Source of the DNA: Streptomyces sp. Go-475
GTDB lineage: Bacteria; Actinomycetota; Actinomycetes; Streptomycetales; Streptomycetaceae
Direction: 5' to 3'
NCBI RefSeq assembly: GCF_003330845.1
Contig: NZ_CP026121.1
Location: 7,917,501 to 7,981,500, forward strand
DNA: 64,000 bases
Below, piece by piece: positions 24,924 to 32,947 of the stretch. The notes under the pieces are model-generated. The model had not been told where the DNA came from. It was given only the letters and a program-made list of their open reading frames with translations, and searched no databases. Position 1 is the stretch's first letter, and each line of letters begins with the position of its first letter. The translations under genes were made by a program, and so were the position numbers.

Positions 24924-26354
24924 ATGACGGAAACGGAAACCAACACGTACGACGTCGTGGTGCTCGGGGCCGGGCCCGTGGGGGAGAACGTCGCCGACCG
25001 CACCCGCGCCGCCGGACTGACCACCGCGGTCGTGGAGAGCGAACTGGTCGGCGGCGAGTGTTCCTACTGGGCGTGCATGCCCAGCAAGGCCCTGCTGCGG
25101 CCGGTCATCGCCCGCGCGGACGCCCGCCGCGTGCCGGGCCTGAGCCAGGCGGTGCAGGGCCCCCTCGACGCGGCCGCGGTCCTCGCCCACCGGGACTACT
25201 ACACCTCCCACTGGAAGGACGACGGCCAGGCCGGCTGGCTCGACTCCATCGGCGCCGACCTCCACCGCGGCCACGGGCGGCTCACCGGCCCCCGCACGGT
25301 GACGGTCACCGGCCCCGACGGCGGCGAGACGGTCCTGACCGCCCGGCACGCCGTCGCCGTCTGCACCGGCAGCCGCGCCGCCCTGCCGCCGCTGCCCGGA
25401 CTGGACGAGGTCAGGCCCTGGACCAGCCGGGAGGCCACCAGCGCCAAGACCGTGCCCGGCCGGCTGATCGTCGTCGGAGGGGGCGTGGTCGCCACCGAGA
25501 TGGCCACCGTCTGGCAGGCCCTCGGCTCGAAGGTCACCCTCCTCGTCCGCGGCAAGGGCCTGCTCGCCCGGATGGAGCCCTTCGCCGGGGAACTGGTGGC
25601 CGAGTCCCTCACCGAGGCGGGCGCCGACGTCCGTACCGGCACGTCGGTGGAGTCGGTGACCCGCGAGAACGGCACCGTGGTGGCCGTCACCGACAAGGGC
25701 GACCGCGTCGAGGCCGACGAGATCCTCTTCGCCACCGGCCGCGCCGCGCGCACCGACGACATCGGCCTGGAGACCATCGGCCTGGAACCCGGCTCCTGGC
25801 TCGACGTCGACGACAGCCTCCGCGTCACCGGCCACGACTGGCTGTACGCGGTCGGCGACGTCAACCAGCGCGCCCTGCTCACCCACCAGGGCAAGTACCA
25901 GGCCCGCATCGCGGGCGCCGCCATCGCCGCGCGGGCGACCGGGGAGACCCTCCTCGCCCAGCCGTGGGGCGCCCACGCGGCGACCGCCGACCACGCCGCC
26001 GTCCCCCAGGTCGTCTTCACCGACCCGGAGGCCGCGGCCGTCGGACTGTCCCTCGCCGAGGCCGAACAGGCCGGCCACCGGGTGAAGGCCGTCGACGTCG
26101 ACCTGTCCTCCGTCGCGGGCGCGGGCCTGTACGCCGACGGCTACAAGGGCCGCGCCCGCATGGTCGTCGACGTCGAGGACGAGATCCTGCGCGGCGTGAC
26201 CCTCGTCGGCCCGGGCGTCGGCGAACTCATCCACTCCGCGACCGTCGCCGTCGCCGGCCAGGTCCCGGTCGGCCGCCTGTGGCACGCCGTCCCCGCGTAC
26301 CCGACGATCAGCGAGGTCTGGCTGCGGCTGCTGGAGTCCTACCGGGACAGCTAG
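24924..26354 (+). CDS. Pyridine nucleotide-disulfide oxidoreductase (dihydrolipoyl dehydrogenase-like)
   Basis: A 476-residue flavoprotein of the class I disulfide oxidoreductase family. FAD-binding VVVLGAGPVGENVA is at residues 11-24. The redox-active pair lies in GGECSYWACMPSKAL (Cys 46 and 51, CX4C spacing), though SYWA replaces the usual LNVG. NAD(P)-binding LIVVGGGVVATEMATVWQALG is near 181-201 and WLYAVGDVNQRALLTHQGKYQA near 307. The C-terminal motif reads HAVPAYPTISEVW, so the His-Glu relay is present with a spacer typical of an orphan subgroup between Lpd and mercuric reductase. ATG 24924 (MTETETNTYD) is preferred. No lipoyl enzyme genes lie nearby, so the substrate disulfide is unknown. 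Confidence 0.9.
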   Translation: MTETETNTYDVVVLGAGPVGENVADRTRAAGLTTAVVESELVGGECSYWACMPSKALLRPVIARADARRVPGLSQAVQGPLDAAAVLAHRDYYTSHWKDDGQAGWLDSIGADLHRGHGRLTGPRTVTVTGPDGGETVLTARHAVAVCTGSRAALPPLPGLDEVRPWTSREATSAKTVPGRLIVVGGGVVATEMATVWQALGSKVTLLVRGKGLLARMEPFAGELVAESLTEAGADVRTGTSVESVTRENGTVVAVTDKGDRVEADEILFATGRAARTDDIGLETIGLEPGSWLDVDDSLRVTGHDWLYAVGDVNQRALLTHQGKYQARIAGAAIAARATGETLLAQPWGAHAATADHAAVPQVVFTDPEAAAVGLSLAEAEQAGHRVKAVDVDLSSVAGAGLYADGYKGRARMVVDVEDEILRGVTLVGPGVGELIHSATVAVAGQVPVGRLWHAVPAYPTISEVWLRLLESYRDS

Positions 26355-26405
26355 GACAAGCCTCGGGACAGCCAGGACATGCCTCGGGACAGCTGGGACA
26401 TCCGC

Positions 26406-27992
26406 TCAGGCCGAGGACACCAGCTCCAGGTACTCCTCGTCCCACAGGTCCTCGTCCGCGTCCGGCAGCAGCAGCACGCGGTCCGGGCGCAGCGCCCGGA
26501 TGGCGCCCTCGTCGTGCGTGACCATGACGATCGCGCCCGGGTACGTGCCCACCGCGGCCAGGACCTCGGCTCGGGAGGCCGGGTCCAGGTTGTTGGTGGG
26601 CTCGTCCAGGAGCAGCACGTTCGCGCCCGAGTGCACCAGACAGGCCAGGGCCAGGCGGGTCTTCTCACCGCCGGAGAGGACGCCGACGCGCTTGCCGGCG
26701 TCGTCCCCGGTGAACAGGAACGAGCCGAGGACCTGGCGGACCTCGCCGTCGGTGAGGTGCGGGGCGGCACCGGCCAGGTGCTCGCGGACCGTCGACTCCG
26801 GGTCGAGGGTGTCGTGTTCCTGCGCGAAGTAGCCGAGGCGCAGCCCGTGCCCGTGGACCACCCGGCCGCTGTCGGGCGCGTCCTGCCCGGCGAGGATCCG
26901 CAACAGGGTCGTCTTCCCGGCGCCGTTGGGCCCGAGCACCACCAGCCGGCTGCCCCGGTCGACGGCGAGATCGACGCCGCGCAGCACCTGCCGTTCGCCG
27001 TACGACCTGGTCAGGCCGACCGCGCCGAGCGGGATCCGGCCGCAGGGCGCCGGCTCGGGCAGCCGGATCCTGGCGGTCTTCTCGGCGCGCCGGGCCGGTT
27101 CGAGGTCGGCGAGCATACGGTCCGCGCGGCGCGCCATGTTCCGCGCGGCCACCGCGGTCGACGCGCGGGCCCGCATCTTGCCCGCCTGGGCGTGCAGGGC
27201 GGCCGCCTTGCGCTCGGCGTTGGCCCGCTCCCGCGTCCGCCGCCGTTCGTCGGCGTCCCGCCGTTCGAGGTACGTGTCCCAGCCGGTGTTGTGGATGTCG
27301 AGCGCCGCCCGCCCCGGGTCCAGGTGGAAGACCCGGTTCACCGTGGAGGCCAGCAGGGACGTGTCGTGGCTGATCATCACCAGCCCGCCCTGATGGCTCG
27401 TCAGGAAGGTGCGCAGCCAGGCGATCGAGGCCGCGTCGAGGTGGTTCGTCGGCTCGTCCAGCAGCAGGGTGCCGTGCCCGGCGAACAGGATGCGGGCCAG
27501 CTCCACGCGGCGGCGCTGCCCGCCGGAGAGCGCGCCGAGCGGCCGGTCCGCCAGCTCCGCCGGCAGGCCGAGCCCGGCGGCGACCCGGGCGGCCTCCGCC
27601 TCGGCCGCGTAGCCGCCGCGCGCCTGGAACTCGGCCTCGGCGCGCGCATAGGCCCGCATCGAACGCTCCGTCCCGTCGGCCATCGCGGCCTCCGCGCGGC
27701 GCAGCGCCCGTACGGCCCGGTCCAGGCCGCGCGCGGACAGGATCCGGTCGGTGACGGTGACCGACGGGTCGGCCGCGCGCGAGTCCTGCGGGAGATGACC
27801 GACGTCGCCGGTGCGGACGACGGTCCCGGCGGCGGGCCGCAGGGTGCCCGCCAGGGTGTGCAACAGCGTTGTCTTTCCAGCGCCGTTGCGGCCGACCAGG
27901 CCGACGCGGTCGCCGGGGGAGATGTGGAAGGAGACGCCGGACAGCAGCAGACGCGCGCCCACGCGCACGTCGACGTCACGAACGGTGATCAT
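26406..27992 (-). CDS. ABC-F family ATP-binding protein
   Basis: A 528-residue soluble protein with two ABC domains and no membrane segment, as in ABC-F translation factors and ribosome-protection proteins. Walker A motifs are GLVGRNGAGKTTLLH near residue 37 and VLGPNGAGKTTLLRIL near 353. The signature motifs are LSGGQRRRVELARIL and LSGGEKTRLALACLV, with Walker B LLLDEPTNHLDAAS and LLLDEPTNNLDPAS. The Arg/Ala-rich linker between the domains (RRRTRERANAERKAAALHAQ) is the part that reaches the peptidyl transferase centre in characterised members. ATG 27992 gives MITVRDVDVRVG. Some family members confer antibiotic resistance; the 138-base leader holds a short open frame compatible with attenuation. 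Confidence 0.92.
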   Translation of the reverse strand: MITVRDVDVRVGARLLLSGVSFHISPGDRVGLVGRNGAGKTTLLHTLAGTLRPAAGTVVRTGDVGHLPQDSRAADPSVTVTDRILSARGLDRAVRALRRAEAAMADGTERSMRAYARAEAEFQARGGYAAEAEAARVAAGLGLPAELADRPLGALSGGQRRRVELARILFAGHGTLLLDEPTNHLDAASIAWLRTFLTSHQGGLVMISHDTSLLASTVNRVFHLDPGRAALDIHNTGWDTYLERRDADERRRTRERANAERKAAALHAQAGKMRARASTAVAARNMARRADRMLADLEPARRAEKTARIRLPEPAPCGRIPLGAVGLTRSYGERQVLRGVDLAVDRGSRLVVLGPNGAGKTTLLRILAGQDAPDSGRVVHGHGLRLGYFAQEHDTLDPESTVREHLAGAAPHLTDGEVRQVLGSFLFTGDDAGKRVGVLSGGEKTRLALACLVHSGANVLLLDEPTNNLDPASRAEVLAAVGTYPGAIVMVTHDEGAIRALRPDRVLLLPDADEDLWDEEYLELVSSA

Positions 27993-28015
27993 GAGAAAAC
28001 GCTCCGAACAGGCAA

Positions 28016-28074
28016 GAGGACACACGGGTGGCGTGGAAGCGGGTCCTCGGCTAGGAAATTCGGGGCGTAGACAT
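28016..28074 (-). promoter_or_regulatory. Possible leader peptide and stem in the ABC-F 5' region
   Basis: A seven-codon open frame, ATG 28074 to TAG 28051 (MSTPRIS), lies upstream of the ABC-F start in a different frame from it. Between it and the gene is an inverted repeat GAGGAC/GTCCTC (28016-28021 with 28043-28048). Inducible ABC-F resistance genes are often controlled by such leader peptides with alternative stems. The frame has no clear ribosome-binding site, so this is tentative. Confidence 0.35.
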
Positions 28075-28127
28075 GCGGCCACGGTAAGGGAAGCGCCGCG
28101 TCGGACGCCTCCGGTTTTTTCTCGTCC

Positions 28128-28772
28128 CTACGGCAGTTCGAAGCCGAGCGCCCGCGCGGCCTCGTGAGGCGTCGGCTGCGCCCAGCGCTCCGCCACCGCC
28201 TGGTGGGAGGAGAGCGACCGCGCCTCGGCCCGGTCCAGGTACAGCACCCCGTCCAGATGGTCCGTCTCGTGCTGCACGATCCGCGCGGGCCACCCCGTGA
28301 ACACCTCGTCCAGGGCGCGCCCGTGCTCGTCCTGCCCGGTCAGCCGCACCGCGCCGGGCCGCGCCACCACCGCCTGGTACCCCGGCACACTCAGGCAGCC
28401 CTCGAAGAACGCGGCCCGCGCGCCACCGACGGCCTCGTAGGCGGGATTGACCAGCACCCGGAACGGCTGCGGCACCCGCCCGCGCACCACCCGCACCTCC
28501 TCCGGCACCGGTGCCGGATCCTCGATCACCGCGATCCTGAGCTCCACGCCGACCTGCGGCGCCGCCAGCCCGACCCCCGGCGCCGCGCGCATGGTGACGC
28601 GCAGGGCCTCGACGAACCGGGCCAGCAGCGCGGGGTCCAGCTGACCGTCGTACGGCTCGGTGCCACGCCGCAGCACCGGGTCACCGGCCGTGACCATGGT
28701 CAAGGGGCCGTCGCTGGCGAGGAGTTCCTCGACCCGCTCGGCCAGGGGTGCGCGATCACTCGGAGTTCCCAT
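28128..28772 (-). CDS. def: Peptide deformylase
   Basis: A 214-residue deformylase, which removes the formyl group from the N-terminal Met of new proteins. All three active-site motifs are intact: GVGLAAPQVG near residue 72, EGCLSVPGYQ near 123 (metal-binding Cys), and IVQHETDHLDGVLY near 165 (two metal-binding His and catalytic Glu). ATG 28772 (MGTPSDRAPLAERVEELLA) is chosen; longer in-frame starts run through the divergent promoter. The length and motif spacing match the larger Streptomyces deformylases. No methionyl-tRNA formyltransferase gene is adjacent, so this is probably an additional copy. Same strand as ABC-F, 135 bases upstream of it. Confidence 0.93.
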   Translation of the reverse strand: MGTPSDRAPLAERVEELLASDGPLTMVTAGDPVLRRGTEPYDGQLDPALLARFVEALRVTMRAAPGVGLAAPQVGVELRIAVIEDPAPVPEEVRVVRGRVPQPFRVLVNPAYEAVGGARAAFFEGCLSVPGYQAVVARPGAVRLTGQDEHGRALDEVFTGWPARIVQHETDHLDGVLYLDRAEARSLSSHQAVAERWAQPTPHEAARALGFELP

Positions 28773-28906
28773 CGCGTCAGGATGACACGGCACCCTCCCC
28801 CTTCGAGTGGCACAGGTCACACACCCCCTTCGGGAACTGGACGCCCCTCCGCTCCGACTACTGCACAGCAACGGCCAAGAAGACGTCCCCCGGGAGAAGC
28901 CCGCCG

Positions 28907-30316
28907 ATGACCACCGCTCCCTCGACCACCACGGACGAGGCCCCGCGACCAGCCGCCCCGGCACCGTCGAAGAACAGCTGGGCCCCGCTGCGTCCCCTCG
29001 TCCTGCGCCTGCACTTCTACGCAGGGGTGCTGGTGGCGCCGTTCCTCCTCGTCGCCGCCGTCACCGGCCTGCTGTACGCCGCCTCCTTCCAGGCCGAGAA
29101 GATCGTCTACGACCACGAGCTGACCGTCCCCGTCGGCGAGCGGAAGCTGCCGATCAGCGAGCAGGTCGCCGCCGCCCGCAAGGCCCACCCGGAGGGCACG
29201 GTCTCGGCCGTACGCCCCTCACCCGAGGACGACGCGACGACCAGGGTGCTGCTGTCCGGCGTCCCGGGCGTCGACGAGGGGCACACGCTCGCCGTCTTCG
29301 TCGACCCCTACACCGCGAAGGTGCGAGGCGCCCTCGAACAGTACGGCGCGACCGGCGCGCTGCCCCTGCGCACCTGGATCGACGAGTTCCACCGCGACCT
29401 CCACCTCGGTGAACCGGGGCGGCTGTACAGCGAGTTGGCGGCCAGCTGGCTGTCGGTGATCGCGGCCGGCGGGCTGGTGCTGTGGTTCTCCCGCCGGCGC
29501 GCCCTGCGCAAGGTGCGGGGGACGAACGGGCGGCGCCGCACGCTCGGACTGCACGGCAGCGTCGGCGCCTGGGCGGCCGCCGGGTTCTTCTTCCTCTCGG
29601 CGACCGGTCTGACCTGGTCGGCCCACGCCGGGGCCTCCATCGACGAGCTGCGGACCTCGCTGGGCCAGGCCACCCCGTCGGTGTCGGCCGCGGCGGGCGG
29701 TGAACACACCGGTCACGGCTCCGCCGCCGGACAGGCGGGGGACGCCGCGCACGGGGTGGGCCTGGACAAGGTCCTGGCGGCGGCGCGGGCCGAGGGCCTC
29801 GGCGACCCGGTGGAGATCGTGCCGCCCGCCGACGCGAACTCGGCGTACGTCGTCAAGCAGGTCCAGCGCAGCTGGCCCGAGAAGCAGGACTCCGTCGCGA
29901 TCGACCCGGCCAGTGGTGAGGTCATGGACGTCCTGCGCTTCGCCGACTACCCGGTGCTCGCCAAGCTCACCCGGTGGGGCATCGACCTGCACACCGGCGT
30001 GCTGTTCGGCCTGGTCAACCAGATCGCCCTGATGCTGCTCGCGCTCTGTCTGATCCTGCTGATCGTCTGGGGCTACCGCATGTGGTGGCAGCGCGGCCGC
30101 GGCACCGCCTTCGGGCGGCCGGTCCCGCGCGGTGCCTGGCAGCAGGTGCCGCCGCAGATACTGGTGCCGCTGCTGGCGGTGACCGCCGTGCTCGGGTATT
30201 TCCTGCCCCTGTTCGGCATCCCGCTGGCGGTGTTCCTCGCCGTCGACATCCTGCTGGGCGAGATCGCCTACCGGCGGGGACGGCGCTCGTACGGCCCCGG
30301 GGCCCCCGCGCAGTAG
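28907..30316 (+). CDS. PepSY-associated transmembrane (PepSY_TM) protein
   Basis: A 469-residue inner-membrane protein of the PepSY_TM family. Hydrophobic segments are at about residues 28-50 (LHFYAGVLVAPFLLVAAVTG), 180-200, 216-240, 375-400 and 420-450. The large extracytoplasmic loops carry PepSY-like repeats, seen in AVRPSPEDDATTRV and KVLAAARAEGLGDP. Relatives associate with iron-siderophore reduction or respiratory electron transfer, and the conserved LHFYAGV, ELAASW and LHGSVGAW stretches place His residues near helices where heme could bind. A His/Gly-rich patch (GGEHTGHGSAAGQAG) lies in the second loop. ATG 28907 has GGGAGA ten bases upstream. It is divergent from def. Confidence 0.85.
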   Translation: MTTAPSTTTDEAPRPAAPAPSKNSWAPLRPLVLRLHFYAGVLVAPFLLVAAVTGLLYAASFQAEKIVYDHELTVPVGERKLPISEQVAAARKAHPEGTVSAVRPSPEDDATTRVLLSGVPGVDEGHTLAVFVDPYTAKVRGALEQYGATGALPLRTWIDEFHRDLHLGEPGRLYSELAASWLSVIAAGGLVLWFSRRRALRKVRGTNGRRRTLGLHGSVGAWAAAGFFFLSATGLTWSAHAGASIDELRTSLGQATPSVSAAAGGEHTGHGSAAGQAGDAAHGVGLDKVLAAARAEGLGDPVEIVPPADANSAYVVKQVQRSWPEKQDSVAIDPASGEVMDVLRFADYPVLAKLTRWGIDLHTGVLFGLVNQIALMLLALCLILLIVWGYRMWWQRGRGTAFGRPVPRGAWQQVPPQILVPLLAVTAVLGYFLPLFGIPLAVFLAVDILLGEIAYRRGRRSYGPGAPAQ

Positions 30317-30358
30317 CCGACCCGCCGACCTCCAGGGCCACCTGTGCGTCCCTGGAGG

Positions 30359-30718
30359 TCAGAGCTGCTCGAAGTCACCCGCGAGCGCCGAGGCGATCCG
30401 CAGGTGCGACTCCGCCTCCTCGTGCCGGTTCTGCCGCTGGAGCGTACGGCCCAGCATCAGCCGGGCGTAGTGCTCGACCGGGTCCCGCTCGACGATCGTC
30501 CGCAACTCGGCCTCGGCGCGCCGCAGTTGCGCCGAGTGGTAGTAGGAGCGCGCCAGCAGCAGGCGCGGTCCGGTCTGCTCGGGCGCCTCCTCGACCAGCC
30601 CGACCAGGACGCGCGCGGCGGCGGCGTAGTCCTTGGCGTCGAAGAACAGCAGCGCGCGCTCCCAGCGCTCCGCCGGTGTTCCGTGGGCGTAGTAGGTCTC
30701 GTCGTAGGTGGTGTTCAC
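30359..30718 (-). CDS. Tetratricopeptide repeat protein
   Basis: A 119-residue protein made almost wholly of TPR-like helices. Three units can be read: AERWERALLFFDAKDYAAAARVLVGLVEEAP, TGPRLLLARSYYHSAQLRRAEAELRTIVERDP and EHYARLMLGRTLQRQNRHEEAESHLRIA. Such domains mediate protein contacts; no enzymatic part is present. Start GTG 30718 follows AAGGAGG. It converges on the PepSY_TM gene and is divergent from the pirin gene. A short inverted repeat in the shared promoter region may control both. Confidence 0.85.
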   Translation of the reverse strand: MNTTYDETYYAHGTPAERWERALLFFDAKDYAAAARVLVGLVEEAPEQTGPRLLLARSYYHSAQLRRAEAELRTIVERDPVEHYARLMLGRTLQRQNRHEEAESHLRIASALAGDFEQL

Positions 30719-30745
30719 GGGTGGCCTCCTTCGAGGCCGACAACC

Positions 30746-30759
30746 GAACCTGTTGGTTC
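30746..30759. promoter_or_regulatory. Inverted repeat in the TPR/pirin divergent promoter
   Basis: GAACC-4-GGTTC (30746-30759), followed by an AT-rich stretch TTCAATATTCC. It lies 27 bases upstream of the TPR start and 126 bases upstream of the pirin start, and is the only palindrome noticed in the 166-base gap. No regulator gene is adjacent, so the binding protein is unknown. Confidence 0.4.
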
Positions 30760-30884
30760 AATATTCCACGACTTGGTGAGGCCGGCCGGCTCGGCGTCCG
30801 CCCGCTCCTTGATCAGGTTCAGCACCCGGGCGGGCGACGGTGACGCGCTGACGCGGGGGCCTCGGCCGCACTAGGTTGGGCGCC

Positions 30885-31850
30885 ATGAGCAATCTTGAGC
30901 GGGAGGCGGTCCCCGCCCTGTGCGGTGGCCGTGGCTTCGTGGTGGCCGAGCCGGTGCGTGAACTCCTCAGCCCGCGCCGCGTGAAGCTGGGCGAGTCCAG
31001 CGAGGTCCGCCGGCTGCTGCCCAACCTCGGCCGCCGGATGGTCGGGGCCTGGTGCTTCGTCGACCACTACGGCCCCGACGACATCGCCGACGAGCCCGGC
31101 ATGCAGGTGCCGCCACACCCCCACATGGGCCTGCAGACGGTGAGCTGGCTGCACGAGGGCGAGGTGCTGCACCGCGACTCCACCGGCAGCCTCCAGACGA
31201 TCCGCCCGCGCGAGCTGGGCCTGATGACCTCCGGTCGGGCGATCAGCCACTCCGAGGAGAGCCCCCGCTCGCACGCCCGTTTCCTGCACGGCGCGCAGCT
31301 GTGGGTCGCCCTGCCGGACAGCCACCGCCACACCGACCCGCGCTTCGAGCACCACGCCGACCTGCCGGTCGTCACCGCGCCCGGCATCAAGGCGACCCTG
31401 ATCCTCGGCGACCTCGACGGCGCGAGGTCGCCCGGCACGGCCTACACCCCGATCGTCGGCGCCGACATCGCCCTGGACCGGGGCGCTGACGTGCGCCTGC
31501 CCCTGGAACCGGACTTCGAGTACGCCGTCCTGTCCATGTCCGGCGAGGCCCACGTCGACGGCGTCCCGGTCCTGCCCGGCTCGATGCTCTACCTCGGCTG
31601 CGGCCGCAGCGAGCTGCCCCTGCGGGCGGAGTCGGACGCGGGCCTGATGCTCCTGGGCGGCGAGCCGTTCGAGGAGGAGTTGATCATGTTCTGGAACTGG
31701 ATCGGACGGTCGCAGGAGGAGATCGAGCAGGCGCGGCGGGACTGGATGGAAGGGTCGAGATTCGGGGAGGTGAAGGGGTACGACGGGGCTCCACTGCCCG
31801 CACCGGAACTGCCGCCGGGGCAGTTGAAACCGCGGGGAAGGGTGCGCTGA
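30885..31850 (+). CDS. Pirin family protein
   Basis: A 321-residue bicupin pirin. The metal-binding motif in the N-terminal cupin is PPHPHMGLQTVSWLHEGEVLHRDSTG (His at two positions of HPHMG, then His and Glu), followed by GLMTSGRAISHSEES. Some bacterial pirins have quercetinase activity or modulate metabolic enzymes, while others have no known activity. The C-terminal cupin has lost an obvious metal site, as is normal for the family. The last 40 residues are variable. ATG 30885 (MSNLEREAV) is preferred to an in-frame ATG three codons upstream. Confidence 0.92.
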   Translation: MSNLEREAVPALCGGRGFVVAEPVRELLSPRRVKLGESSEVRRLLPNLGRRMVGAWCFVDHYGPDDIADEPGMQVPPHPHMGLQTVSWLHEGEVLHRDSTGSLQTIRPRELGLMTSGRAISHSEESPRSHARFLHGAQLWVALPDSHRHTDPRFEHHADLPVVTAPGIKATLILGDLDGARSPGTAYTPIVGADIALDRGADVRLPLEPDFEYAVLSMSGEAHVDGVPVLPGSMLYLGCGRSELPLRAESDAGLMLLGGEPFEEELIMFWNWIGRSQEEIEQARRDWMEGSRFGEVKGYDGAPLPAPELPPGQLKPRGRVR

Positions 31851-32896
31851 CCTGCGGAAACGCATCCGCGTTGGTGGCCGCAGAGCGGAAGGCGGTCGGG
31901 TAATTCTCACTGTCTTCCACCTGCTTGCCGGAGGCCGTCCAAACAGCCGGCTGGTTCAGGCCGGCGCGGTTGGCGATTCCACGGTGTGGCTGTCTGTGGG
32001 CGGCTGTGGCAGGACTCTTGCTGACCTAATGCTGACTTTGCTGACGCCTTGTCAGACTCGGGCGAGGGGCTCTTTGTCCAGCTTCGGGGCTTGCGGAGGT
32101 GTTTGCAGGTTGGTGGCGTCCCGCCGAGTGGTGTAGCCATCCGGACCGCGCCGGTCCGGATGTCCTGTGATCGGCCGGCCCGGCCGAAGCTCCGCGCCGC
32201 TGCGCCAGCCGGGCCGGGCGGCGTGGGCCGCCCGGCCCCGGGGTGTCGGGCCGAACCCGGCCGCGACCTGCGAAGCCGCGAAGGCTGCCCGGCTACACCA
32301 CTTGGCGGGACGCCACCTGCAGGTTCGGTGGTGTCCAGGCCGATGCTGACCTGGTTGGCGGTCGAGTCAGGCGTTGTGGAACGGTAGCGTCGCTCGCACT
32401 GCCGCCTTGTCGAGGTTCCACAAGATTCCGATGTGCCGCTCTCCGTCGGCAGCGCCGCTTGTGTCCGACCTGAAAGGCGCTGCGCCCGAGAGGGACTAGC
32501 AGGTTCTTGGTCTGCTGGGCCCGCGTCGGTATTCGGTGCGGGCCTGCCGGCGCCAGCCGCCGTCGGTGGGGACCGCCGGCGGCGCGAGCGCCCGTTCTTG
32601 GAGCAGATCGAGATCGTGCCGGACGGCTCGGCTCGACAGACGCCGGCTGATGGCGATTCGACCCCTCAAGGGGCCCGGCGGCCCTGCGGTGGTGCCCACC
32701 ATCAGGTGGCGGCTGCGTCTGCGCTGTACCGCGTGGTCTGGCGTGTCTTGCCTGTTCATCCGTTCGGGAGAGCGTGTCCGTGTGGCAGTGCTCAGCGGCC
32801 GCAGGTGGGGACAAGGTTGTTCGGTGCCGGCCCGCGGTGGACGGCCTGCCGGGCGAAGGCCATGACGCCAGAGGGCGGGCGGCGCCGGAGCGCCGA
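31851..32896. other. One-kilobase stretch without a recognisable gene
   Basis: Open frames exist on both strands, but none shows a known domain or a conserved-looking start. The stretch contains the fold-back element at 32112-32317 and ends at the terminator of the MFS gene. The local GC content is somewhat lower between about 31850 and 32100. It may be the eroded remains of an inserted element. Confidence 0.6.
32112..32317. repeat. 206-bp fold-back element with 27-bp terminal inverted repeats
   Basis: The 27 bases at 32112-32138 are the reverse complement of 32291-32317 with one mismatch; each arm contains GGTGGCGTCCCGCC and GTGGTGTAGCC. Inside are two nested hairpins: ATCCGGACCG-3-CGGTCCGGAT at 32139-32161 and CCGGGCGGC-4-GCCGCCCGG at 32214-32235. 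A TGCAGGT stretch lies beside both outer ends. The layout resembles a small non-autonomous mobile element or a highly structured RNA. No obvious target-site duplication was seen. Confidence 0.7.
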
Positions 32897-32938
32897 AAGG
32901 GCCGAACCGACCCGGTGCACGGGGTCGGTTCGGCCCTT
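32897..32938 (-). terminator. Strong intrinsic terminator of the MFS gene
   Basis: A perfect 17-base stem: AAGGGCCGAACCGACCC (32897-32913) pairs with 32922-32938 around an 8-base loop. It starts ten bases beyond the stop codon of the leftward MFS transporter gene and is the strongest hairpin noticed in the window. Confidence 0.9.
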
Positions 32939-32947
32939 GCTCGGACG

